This document shows, piece by piece, positions 23,889-31,030 of a DNA stretch of 43,261 bases; the stretch's first letter is position 1; every line of letters begins with the position of its first letter. A program made the position numbers and the translations under genes. The DNA is from Kiritimatiellia bacterium (GTDB lineage Bacteria > Verrucomicrobiota > Kiritimatiellia > RFP12 > UBA1067), in the NCBI GenBank assembly GCA_017405115.1, contig JAFRBA010000050.1:1-43261 (forward strand), in the 5' to 3' direction. The notes under the pieces were generated by a model. That model did not search any database. It had not been told where the DNA came from and was given only the letters and a program-made list of their open reading frames with translations.

Positions 23889-23897
23889 ATTTTACCA
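23889..23897 (-). promoter_or_regulatory. Possible extended -10 for the NYN gene
   Basis: The minus strand reads TGG-TAAAAT (23897-23889), matching the TGG-extended form used elsewhere in the window. It would give a leader of roughly 95 bases containing the GAAA hairpin and a smaller GAACC/GGTTC stem. No clear -35 element. Confidence 0.4.
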
Positions 23898-23908
23898 AAT
23901 TCCGCCGC

Positions 23909-24310
23909 GTGGCGCAAGGGGGGTGTATGACGCTGAAGAAGCTGGACCAGTGGCGCGGTTACCTCAAGCTTGGCATGAGGTGTCCGCTCGAGGCGCCAGA
24001 GTTCCCGCGTAGCGACTGCCACGCATTTGCCTCGACGCCGCTCTGCCACTTCCACACGGGGCTCGCGGGAGTCCGCCCGTCGGCTCCGTTCTTCTCGGAA
24101 GTCCGCATCGAGCCTGCGCCGGGCGGGCTGAGGGCGATTAAGACCAGGACCCCGCATCCGAAGGGATGCGTCGAGACCGATCTGCGCTTCGACGGCAATG
24201 GCGGCACCGCCGGAGAGGTGGCGCTGCCGCAAGGGGTCTCGGGCGTGTTTGTCTGGCGCGGCAAGACGGTTCGCATCGAACCCGGTCGCAACGCCATCGT
24301 CGTGGAGTGA
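23909..24310 (+). pseudogene. 3' fragment of a GH78 alpha-L-rhamnosidase-like gene
   Basis: The open frame starts at GTG 23909 or ATG 23927 and encodes about 130 residues resembling only the C-terminal end of GH78 rhamnosidases. It has a last barrel-helix DQW...MRCPLEAPEFPRSDCHAFASTP and then the terminal beta-sandwich (GVRPSAPFFSEVRIEPAPGG, TPHPKGCVETD, VALPQGVSGVF, LxPG-like RIEPGRN). The (alpha/alpha)6 catalytic barrel that should precede it is missing, replaced by the NYN insert and repeats. It is 44 bases upstream of the GH31 gene. Rhamnosidases trim rhamnogalacturonan or flavonoid glycosides, which would match the GH28 enzyme. Inactive as it stands. Confidence 0.65.
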
Positions 24311-24354
24311 GGATTTCGACTTCAACACCTGAGAAAACAACACAGGAGAAGACA

Positions 24355-26610
24355 ATGACAATGAGAAAAGGCAAGTACACACCGGCAATCAATAATGGCA
24401 GGGCGGCCTGTGCAGCTCTCGCAATTTTCCTCTTTGCATGGGGGGACGCAGTCGCCGACGAAGGCCGGCTCGCGACAGGCGAGGCGTACAAGACGGAGAA
24501 ACTGGGGGACTGCCTGTGGCGTGTGCGCGTCAAGCGCGCAGACACATGGCCGGAGTCTGGCATGAACCGCTACGGCATACTCGCCAAGCCGAAGGTGCTT
24601 GAGACGAGTGCCAGCCTGGACTTCGGCAAGGTGAAGCCGACCATGAAGCTCGTCGGGAATGGCTTCGAGGTGAGGTTCCCGCTCGTCGAGGGCGAGCGAG
24701 TGTTCGGCCTCGGCGACGTGAGCCGCGAGAACATCCAGCGGCGCCCCGGCAGCTACGAGATATTCGTCAAGAACGTGAACAGCTACATCCCGATGCCGAT
24801 GGCCTGGACGTCGCGCGGGTGGGGCGTCCTGATGAACACAACGTGGCGCAACAGGTTCGACGTCGGCAAGACCGACCCCGGCGCGATGGTGGTGACGGCC
24901 CAGGAGGGCGAGATCGACTTCTACGTGTTCACCGGTCGCGGCCCCGCCGAGATCCTCGACGTCTACACGCAGCTCACCGGGCGTCCGCAGCTGCTGCCGA
25001 TCTGGGGCTTCGGCTTCACCTTCGTGGCGAACCAGTGGGTGGACCAGTTCGAGCTTGTCAGCGAGACGGTGGGCTTCCGCGAAAGGGAGATACCGTGCGA
25101 CGTAATCGGGCTGGAGCCGGGCTGGATGGAGACGTTCTACGACTTTTCGACGCGCAAGCGCTGGGACACGACGCGCTTCTACTTCCCCGGCTGGAGACCG
25201 AAGGGAACACACACCTTCGTCAGCGCCATGGACCGCGTCGGCATGAAGCTCAGCCTCTGGCTGTGCTGCAACTACGACCTCTTCCGCTACGAGGAGGAGC
25301 TCGTCGCCGGCAGGAACGGCGGCAAGGCCGGCAAAGCCGTCGCCGCCGACGATTCCGAAGTCTGGCACGACGAGCACATCGTCGGCGCGAAAAAGAAGGG
25401 TGGCGACGGCGTCAAGCCGCCGCCAGTCGCCATGCATGCCGGATACCGCGGCGATCCCGAGCCGTACAGGCACCCCGAGGGATCGAGGCCGTGGTTCGAG
25501 CATCTCCGTCAGTTCGTCGACCAGGGCGTGCAGGCGTTCAAGCTCGACGGCGCGTGCCAGGTCACGGACTGGAACGGCGTGCCGAACCGCAAGTGGGCGA
25601 ACGGCATGAAGGACGACGAGGCGCACAACCTCTATCCGCTTGTCTACGACAAGCAGATGGCGCGCGGATTCGAGGAGTACACGGGCCGCAGGTCGATGGT
25701 CTACTCGGCGGGCGGCTACGCCGGCGTGCAGCAGTATGTCGCGACATGGGCCGGGGACACGGGCGGCGGGGCGAAACCCCTCGTGTCGGTGCTTACGCTC
25801 GCGATGTCCGGCCACCCCAACCAGAGCTGCGACATGAATGTGCGCGACAAGGACGGCAAGCCGACGTTCGACGGCATGCACTTCGGCTTTCTCTCGCCGT
25901 GGGCGCAGCAGAACAACTGGGACTACTGGGACCTTCCGTGGCTCAACGAGAAGCCGGTCGTCGACGCCTTCCGCCGCTACGCCGAGCTGCGCTACCGGCT
26001 CGCGCCGTACATCTACTCGACGGCGGCCCGCGCCGCCCGGACGGGGTACCCGATCGCGCGACCGCTCTCGCTCGTCTACCCCGACAGGCCGGAGTACGAC
26101 GAATGCAGAACAACGTACATGCTCGGCGACAGCCTGCTCGTGGGCGTCTTCTCGGAAAACGCCGAGATACCCGAGGGCACGTGGTTCGACTGGCGCACGG
26201 GCGAGTCCGTCACGGGGCCGTGCCGCCGTCCGATCCGCACCGAGTTCGGCTGGGGCGGCGCGCTGTACGTGAAGGCCGGCGCGATCGTGCCGACGTGGCC
26301 CGTGATGCAGCACCTCGACAAGGGGTGGAACGAGGAGGTGGTCCTGCACGTCTGGCCCGGAGCGGACGGTTCGTTCGACCTCTACGAGGACGACGGAACG
26401 TCTCTCGCGTACAGGAAGGGCGCGTTCGCCACGACGCGCATCGAGCTTAAGGGCGGGGTGCTTTCCATCGGGCGTCGCGAGGGCGTCTACGACGGCATGC
26501 CGGTGACCCGCAGGTTCAAGGCTGTCGTGCACGAAGGCGGGAAGACCAGGGATATTGCCATCGCCGCGGTCGGTGCCACCGGCGCTGCCATTCGACTCCT
26601 CTACAGGTGA
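24355..26610 (+). CDS. Secreted GH31 alpha-glucosidase/alpha-xylosidase-like enzyme
   Basis: 751 residues from ATG 24355, with AGGAG 6 bases upstream; the longer frame 5' overlaps the rhamnosidase remnant. The signal peptide includes AACAALAIFLFAWGDAVA. An N-terminal beta-sandwich (about 40-215, ending VFGLGD) precedes the barrel starting LLPIWGFGFTFV. The nucleophile-type motif is FKLDGAC with D398 and the acid/base-type motif is WAGDTGG with D468, followed by the GH31 proximal and distal C-terminal beta domains (YVKAGAIVP, DLYEDDGTS). GH31 members hydrolyse alpha-glucosides, alpha-xylosides or alpha-galactosides; the sequence alone does not decide among them. It is the last intact member of the glycan cluster. 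Confidence 0.88.
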   Translation: MTMRKGKYTPAINNGRAACAALAIFLFAWGDAVADEGRLATGEAYKTEKLGDCLWRVRVKRADTWPESGMNRYGILAKPKVLETSASLDFGKVKPTMKLVGNGFEVRFPLVEGERVFGLGDVSRENIQRRPGSYEIFVKNVNSYIPMPMAWTSRGWGVLMNTTWRNRFDVGKTDPGAMVVTAQEGEIDFYVFTGRGPAEILDVYTQLTGRPQLLPIWGFGFTFVANQWVDQFELVSETVGFREREIPCDVIGLEPGWMETFYDFSTRKRWDTTRFYFPGWRPKGTHTFVSAMDRVGMKLSLWLCCNYDLFRYEEELVAGRNGGKAGKAVAADDSEVWHDEHIVGAKKKGGDGVKPPPVAMHAGYRGDPEPYRHPEGSRPWFEHLRQFVDQGVQAFKLDGACQVTDWNGVPNRKWANGMKDDEAHNLYPLVYDKQMARGFEEYTGRRSMVYSAGGYAGVQQYVATWAGDTGGGAKPLVSVLTLAMSGHPNQSCDMNVRDKDGKPTFDGMHFGFLSPWAQQNNWDYWDLPWLNEKPVVDAFRRYAELRYRLAPYIYSTAARAARTGYPIARPLSLVYPDRPEYDECRTTYMLGDSLLVGVFSENAEIPEGTWFDWRTGESVTGPCRRPIRTEFGWGGALYVKAGAIVPTWPVMQHLDKGWNEEVVLHVWPGADGSFDLYEDDGTSLAYRKGAFATTRIELKGGVLSIGRREGVYDGMPVTRRFKAVVHEGGKTRDIAIAAVGATGAAIRLLYR

Positions 26611-26757
26611 TGTTAGACAGGCGCGAGGTCTGAATTTAGGAAAGAGTAAGAAACGAGAACTCTTTGCGGAACAGTTCTTGTGGTGTGGGCGCTGTCTGTT
26701 GGAGGTTCCCCAATTTTTCGGGCAAGAAAACGGTCGCACCCTTGTAAACAAATGGTA

Positions 26758-26840
26758 ACCATGCGGGGACATGCCCCAGGAGCGGGCTCTGAAATGATGA
26801 CGTTCTCGACATTCCTGGCAAGATATGGAGTCGGCGGAGG
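26758..26840 (+). repeat. REP-like element, copy C
   Basis: 83 bases aligned with copy B. The initial hairpin is GGGG-ACATG-CCCC (26765-26777), followed by AGGAGCGGGCT and the shared AAATGATGACGTTCTCGACA core. It lies in the 636-base gap between the GH31 gene and the second ATPase gene. The upstream part of the gap (26611-26757) shows no gene. Confidence 0.75.
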
Positions 26841-26849
26841 AAAACCTGT

Positions 26850-26862
26850 GGGGTCAGGCCCC
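26850..26862 (+). repeat. Isolated hairpin GGGG-TCAGG-CCCC
   Basis: The same stem type as in copies A and C, 9 bases after copy C, but without the downstream core. This is the kind of GGGG/CCCC hairpin that terminates REP-type elements. Confidence 0.5.
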
Positions 26863-26882
26863 GAGGCGCGCAGGCAGAGGAG

Positions 26883-27011
26883 ATGGAGCTTTTCTTCGCA
26901 GAGCTTGCGAGCATCTACCACGTCGTTCCAGATACGCGCCCGTGCCTTACGCCGCCTTCGAAGCCGCTGTGGCTCAAGGTCGTCGGCACCTGGTACGAAT
27001 TCGGCCTCTAG
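26883..27011 (+). pseudogene. 42-codon reading frame, probable gene remnant
   Basis: From ATG 26883 to TAG 27009-27011 the frame reads MELFFAELASIYHVVPDTR then PCLTPPSKPLWLKVVGTWYEFGL. Its composition is protein-like (hydrophobic and aromatic, few Arg), unlike the shadow frames around it. It begins directly after the REP-like repeats and has no convincing ribosome site. It may be the tail of a lost gene. I do not recognise the family. Confidence 0.35.
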
Positions 27012-27027
27012 CCAGATGGAATTAGAT

Positions 27028-27056
27028 TGGCGCGAAGTGTCTGACACTCAGCGCCA
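27028..27056. repeat. Two-step palindromic hairpin
   Basis: TGGCGC-GA-AGTGTC-T-GACACT-CA-GCGCCA forms 12 base pairs interrupted by one 2x2 internal loop, with a one-base centre. The GTGTC/GACAC core is reminiscent of REP-type palindromes in other bacteria. It lies 190 bases upstream of the second ATPase gene; 27057-27188 shows nothing else recognised. Confidence 0.6.
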
Positions 27057-27188
27057 GTTGAGGCCGGCGGCGGAATGGCTGCCTGATGCCGTGGAAGGCG
27101 GCTGTGCCCACTGCATAGGTGGAACTGCCAAAGATAAACCATAATAATTCCTTGTTTAATATAGATATCTGCAATTATAATTTCATCC

Positions 27189-27222
27189 TTGCGGAATCTG
27201 CTCTAATATGATATGATTCCGC
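27189..27222 (+). promoter_or_regulatory. Promoter overlapped by an inverted repeat, second ATPase
   Basis: TTGCGG (27189-27194) and TATGAT (27212-27217) are separated by exactly 17 bases. The perfect 8-bp inverted repeat GCGGAATC (27191-27198) / GATTCCGC (27215-27222) covers parts of both elements, a layout typical of a repressor operator. AAAGGAG follows at 27230-27236 before ATG 27247. Confidence 0.6.
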
Positions 27223-27246
27223 ACCAATGAAAGGAGTGTCTTAAAC

Positions 27247-28662
27247 ATGGTTGGGCGTAAAGAAGAGACAAAAACATTGTTACGGGCATTATCAAGAAAC
27301 GAATCGCAGTTCATTGCGGTTTATGGGCGACGGCGTGTCGGCAAGACGTATCTTGTCCGAAAGGCGTTTGACAACAAGTTTGCATTCTATCATACCGGAA
27401 TATTCGACGGAAGCTATCGCGAGCAGCTTGACGAGTTCAAGGAATCGCTGGAGGAGAGTGGCCTATCGGACTGTCCTCCGCTATCGAACTGGCGCGAGGC
27501 ATTTAGGGAACTTAGGCGGCTCCTCTCCGCTAAACCCGACGGCAAGAAGATTGTCTTTATCGATGAACTGCCGTGGATGGACACGAGGAATTCGCGGTTC
27601 GTCCAGCAGTTCGACAAGTTCTGGAACAAGTGGGCGTCGGCAAGGGACGACATCGTGCTGATTGCGTGCGGTTCGGCGGCTTCGTGGATGATAAAGAACG
27701 TCATCAACGATTATGGTGGTCTGCATAATCGCATCACCGACAGCATTTCGGTGAAGCCTTTTACGTTGAAGGAATGCGAGGAGTATGCGGATGATCTGGG
27801 GCTATCCATGTCGCGCCGCGAGGTGGCGGAATGCTACATGGTGTTCGGAGGAATCCCATATTATTGGGGCTATCTGGTCAAAGAGCAAAGCCTGGCACAG
27901 AATCTCGACAGGCTTCTCTTCGCCAGAGATGGAAAATTGCGAAACGAGTTTGGACGCCTGTTCAAGTCGCTCTTCCGTGATGACAAGATGCATCGTGAAG
28001 TCATAGAGTGCCTTGGTCGCAAGAAAGCGGGAAAGACGCGTGCTGAGATACTTTCCGGCGTGTCGTTCACAGACGGAGGGAAGTTCTCCGAATGTCTGCG
28101 TTCGCTTGAAGAATGCGGTTTCATACGTTCGTTTTCCGCCATCGGCAAATCGGCGAAGGATACGATGTTTCAGTTGATTGATAATTTCACGTTGTTTCAT
28201 CTTGAATTTCTCGCGGGTCGAAATGACGTTGGCGAGGAATTCTGGACATCGACAGTGACTTCTTCCCTGCAGGCCTCCTGGCGGGGGCGGGCGTTTGAGC
28301 GCCTTTGCCTGGCACACGTGGAGCAGATGAAGGCAGCACTCGGAATCTCAGGGGTAAGGACCAATGTCTGTTCGTGGACGCACGCACCGTCAGTGGAGCA
28401 TCCGGAGGGTGCGCAGATAGATTTGCTGATAGACAGGGCGGACAATGTGATAAATCTCTGCGAGATGAAATATTCATATGGCAAGTACGATCTGACTCCG
28501 GCTGAGTGCGACAAGCTGTTGCGCAGGAGGGATGTTTTCATCTCTGTCACGGGAACTGAGAAGTCTGTTCATCTGACGATGGTCACGCCCAAGGGTGTTG
28601 CCGAATCGCCCGAACGCCATATACTGCAATCTGAAGTTACGCTTGATGATTTCTTCCGATAG
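27247..28662 (+). CDS. AAA-type ATPase with C-terminal DUF234 / PD-(D/E)XK nuclease-like domain
   Basis: A 471-residue protein, the second of its type here. Walker A is GRRRVGKT (27-34) and Walker B is KKIVFIDELPW; the ATPase domain ends with IACGSAASWM and the DYGGLHNRITDSI segment typical of this family. The C-terminal part has AQIDLLIDR and NLCEMKYS, the D...ExK pattern of a nuclease-like fold. It differs clearly from the protein at 8663-10099 in sequence, so this is not a recent duplication. The start has AAAGGAG 10 bases upstream and a promoter overlapped by an inverted repeat, so autoregulation is possible. Single-gene unit; the biological role of the family is unknown. Confidence 0.88.
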   Translation: MVGRKEETKTLLRALSRNESQFIAVYGRRRVGKTYLVRKAFDNKFAFYHTGIFDGSYREQLDEFKESLEESGLSDCPPLSNWREAFRELRRLLSAKPDGKKIVFIDELPWMDTRNSRFVQQFDKFWNKWASARDDIVLIACGSAASWMIKNVINDYGGLHNRITDSISVKPFTLKECEEYADDLGLSMSRREVAECYMVFGGIPYYWGYLVKEQSLAQNLDRLLFARDGKLRNEFGRLFKSLFRDDKMHREVIECLGRKKAGKTRAEILSGVSFTDGGKFSECLRSLEECGFIRSFSAIGKSAKDTMFQLIDNFTLFHLEFLAGRNDVGEEFWTSTVTSSLQASWRGRAFERLCLAHVEQMKAALGISGVRTNVCSWTHAPSVEHPEGAQIDLLIDRADNVINLCEMKYSYGKYDLTPAECDKLLRRRDVFISVTGTEKSVHLTMVTPKGVAESPERHILQSEVTLDDFFR

Positions 28663-28880
28663 GTGGCAATGCTTATGCACGATGGTCTTGATCCAGGACG
28701 CCGAGAAGGGCGCCGACGGTCTCGATGATCCGCCAGTTCGGCTTTACGCTCGGACGGTGGCTGCGCAGCGTTGTGCAACTTCGCGATTGAATCAAGGTGG
28801 GCGGAGTCGGTGCCGAAGTCTTGGGAGTGTCCGAATCGCTTCGAAATTTTATGCGTAGACACAGAGCCACAGTGGTTCTG
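28663..28880. other. Intergenic stretch without recognised gene
   Basis: The gap between the ATPase gene and the pseudopilin promoter. Frames here on both strands are short, Arg/Ser-rich and lack ribosome sites. I saw no strong hairpin or repeat. Confidence 0.5.
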
Positions 28881-28898
28881 TTTTTGCTATAATACCCC
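28881..28898 (+). promoter_or_regulatory. Start-proximal promoter of the pseudopilin operon
   Basis: TTTTTGCTATAATACCCC has TATAAT at 28888-28893, 8 bases before ATG 28902, with no ribosome site. It is almost identical to the block at 5611-5628 before the GH36 gene. Confidence 0.65.
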
Positions 28899-28901
28899 TG
28901 C

Positions 28902-29759
28902 ATGAATTTTCGTTTGAGAGACAAAGGCGGCTTCACCCTGGTCGAGCTGCTGGTGATCGTCGCGATCATCGGCGTCATGACGACGGCGGCTGTCCTGACG
29001 ATAACCTCGGGGCAGACCGCAGTCCGCATCAGGGGCGCCACGCGCGACGTCTTCGCCACAATACGCCAGGCGCGCTCCACGGCGCTCGTCACGCAGAAGC
29101 CGGCGATCATAACCTACTCGAACGGGACTGAAGACGGGGAGCCCGTCGCGAAGATCGAGATAACGTCCGCCAAGCTGTTCAGCAGCGTCGACCGGTCGAA
29201 GGTCCAGACCATAACCGGCGAGCCGGTCCGGGTGCCCGCGGCGGAGGCGGAGGCTCCTGCGCCCAGGCAGGAGACCGGCGAGGGGGCGAGCGAGGGCGAG
29301 TCGGCGGACGACAAGGACAAGGCGTCCGGGCGCACGGTCGAGGAGATACTCTTCTCCTCGATAAGCGACGAAGTGGTCCGGGGCGTGCGCATCAAGGTTC
29401 TCCGGGGCGACGAGCTGCCTGCCATGACGAATGACGGCGGGGAGCGTGCGAAGCCGAAGATATCGGTGTTCTCCAACGTGGACTATCTCCTCGGCCGGTT
29501 CAAGGACGCGAAGGACGAGGCCGCCAGGAAGGAGGCGGAGAAGAAGAAGGACGAGGAGAAGACGAAGGATGAGTCGGCCGAGCCCGCCGAGGAGGGGACG
29601 GAGCCCGTCTCGGTCGTATGGGAAACCAACGGGCGGGTGGAGCCGCACCAGGTCTGGGTGTATCCGGACGGCGCCAGGCCGGAGGACGGGCAGCTGATTC
29701 GCGTCGACAGATTCGGCGGAGCAAAGGTGGTGTCGGGTGACGGCAGGGAAGACGACTAG
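28902..29759 (+). CDS. GspH/FimT-like minor pseudopilin
   Basis: 285 residues. A prepilin signal DKGG^FTLVELL, with Gly10 at -1 and Glu at +5, is followed by a hydrophobic helix (LVIVAIIGVMTTAAVLTI) and the segment ATRDVFATIRQARSTALVTQKPA, typical of GspH/FimT. The family usually has 150-200 residues; here the C-terminal half carries an added charged stretch (about 206-235, KDAKDEAARKEAEKKKDEEK and following). It belongs to the pseudopilus of a type II secretion-like system and would be processed by a prepilin peptidase not encoded in this window. First gene of a four-gene overlapping operon; probably a leaderless start. Confidence 0.8.
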   Translation: MNFRLRDKGGFTLVELLVIVAIIGVMTTAAVLTITSGQTAVRIRGATRDVFATIRQARSTALVTQKPAIITYSNGTEDGEPVAKIEITSAKLFSSVDRSKVQTITGEPVRVPAAEAEAPAPRQETGEGASEGESADDKDKASGRTVEEILFSSISDEVVRGVRIKVLRGDELPAMTNDGGERAKPKISVFSNVDYLLGRFKDAKDEAARKEAEKKKDEEKTKDESAEPAEEGTEPVSVVWETNGRVEPHQVWVYPDGARPEDGQLIRVDRFGGAKVVSGDGREDD

Positions 29760-30210
29760 GTCTGGCTTCACGCTCCTCGAGGTGCTGCTCGCGGCTCTCA
29801 TCCTCGGACTGGGTCTCGCGGGGATACTCGTGTCGATGAGCCAGGCGCAGAAGATGATGCTCTTGTCGTCCGAGCTCGAGACGGCGCAGGAGGTTATGGA
29901 CCTCGGCGAGATGGCCTATCCCATGGAGGCGGTAAAGGAGGAAGAGGACCTCGACGTCCGCGAGACGAGGGCTACGGAGCTCTGGGAGCTCGTGACCGAT
30001 GAGCGCATGACGAGCGAGCAGCGCGAGAAGTTCCACGGCTACACGTGGGAGCGAGAGAACCTCGACCGCAACATGTCCGACGACGACCTGAAGCGGATGA
30101 ACAGGCTCTACCGCGTGCGCATCACCGTCACGTGGGGTGAGCGCGGGCAAGGCAGCGGCAAGAAGGAGACCGAGACGTACGTGACCCTGTGGAGGAAGCC
30201 GGATGAATAG
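29737..30210 (+). CDS. GspI-like minor pseudopilin
   Basis: 157 residues from GTG 29737, overlapping the previous gene by 23 bases, with AAAGGTGG upstream. The prepilin signal is TTRSG^FTLLEVLLAALILGLGLAGILV, with Gly10 at -1 and Glu at +5. The remainder is short and charged and ends in a beta strand (YRVRITVTWGERG...ETYVTLWRK), as in the GspI/PilV group. It is expected to form the pseudopilus tip with the neighbouring GspH-, GspJ- and GspK-like proteins. Assignment to GspI rests on gene order and size more than on detailed similarity. Confidence 0.75.
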   Translation: MTAGKTTRSGFTLLEVLLAALILGLGLAGILVSMSQAQKMMLLSSELETAQEVMDLGEMAYPMEAVKEEEDLDVRETRATELWELVTDERMTSEQREKFHGYTWERENLDRNMSDDDLKRMNRLYRVRITVTWGERGQGSGKKETETYVTLWRKPDE

Positions 30211-31030
30211 GGCCTTTACGATGGTGGAGCTCCTGCTGGCGACGTTCCTCGTGGGCGTCGTCACGGCGCTCGCTGCCATGACGTTCAGTTCCGTCACCCG
30301 CAGCTGGCAGGTGTCGGCTGACTACATGGACAAGATGCAGCGCACTGACTACGCCCTGAACCAGGTGATCTCCGGCCTCCGCAGCATGTACTACCCCCAC
30401 GACGGCAAGGTGGACGATCGGTACGGCTTCCAGCTGACCAACAACGGCGAGGGGGAGAACCCGCGCGACTCCGACGTGATCACGTGGTCGAAGACCGGCC
30501 CCGCCATCGTCGGCACGAAGAACGCCATAGCCGACAGCGTGCACCGCGTGCAGGTGATGGTGCTCGAGGAGGGGAACTCCGACTACAAGGAGGAGATCCA
30601 GAAGACCGGGCTCTACGCCCGCCTCTGCGGAGACTCCGCGCTCATCCCGAAGAACGACGACGGCACGGCAGACGACACGGACTACTCGTTCGCCAACTCC
30701 GACCTCTACCAGCCCGTCCTCATAGCCGACGGGGTGGTCGGGTTCAACTGCAGGGTCGTCAAGACGGCGGAGGACGTCGAGGGCGGCATGGCGAACGAGA
30801 GCGAGAACGACAAGAAGTCCTTCGAGGACGAGTTCGCCGAGTCCAACTCCGTGCCGTACAAGGTCGAGCTCACGTTCCAGATAGAGAAGGCCGACGAGAC
30901 GTTCCGCTCGCAGACGCAGCGCGCCCCGATGATCCGCATAGTGCGCATTCCCATCCACGAGCAGTCGCTTGACGGCGCCCAGCCGCCGGTCGATGCCGCC
31001 AAGGGGGAGTCGAAGAAGGGGAAGAAATGA
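30203..31030 (+). CDS. GspJ-like minor pseudopilin
   Basis: 275 residues, overlapping the GspI-like gene by 8 bases. The N-terminus is MNRA^FTMVELLLATFLVGVVTAL: the Glu at +5 is present, but the residue before the cleavage point is Ala rather than the usual Gly. The body has the GspJ-type pattern of a long helix (ADYMDKMQRTDYALNQVISGLRSM) followed by beta-rich sequence and ends VELTFQIEKAD...MIRIVRIP. It probably sits in the pseudopilus tip complex. The Ala could slow processing or reflect a peptidase of different specificity. Confidence 0.75.
   Translation: MNRAFTMVELLLATFLVGVVTALAAMTFSSVTRSWQVSADYMDKMQRTDYALNQVISGLRSMYYPHDGKVDDRYGFQLTNNGEGENPRDSDVITWSKTGPAIVGTKNAIADSVHRVQVMVLEEGNSDYKEEIQKTGLYARLCGDSALIPKNDDGTADDTDYSFANSDLYQPVLIADGVVGFNCRVVKTAEDVEGGMANESENDKKSFEDEFAESNSVPYKVELTFQIEKADETFRSQTQRAPMIRIVRIPIHEQSLDGAQPPVDAAKGESKKGKK

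Noticed and set aside
22950..23930. 326-codon plus-strand frame across the NYN region
   Set aside because: It is antisense to conserved NYN motifs and crosses the REP-like repeat; no recognisable domain of its own.
24322..26772. 816-codon minus-strand open frame opposite the GH31 gene
   Set aside because: Low-complexity Arg/Val/Glu/Leu/His translation without family motifs; the plus strand has complete GH31 motifs.
26613..27047. 144-codon minus-strand frame through the REP-like repeats
   Set aside because: It translates repeat DNA and has no ribosome site or family resemblance.
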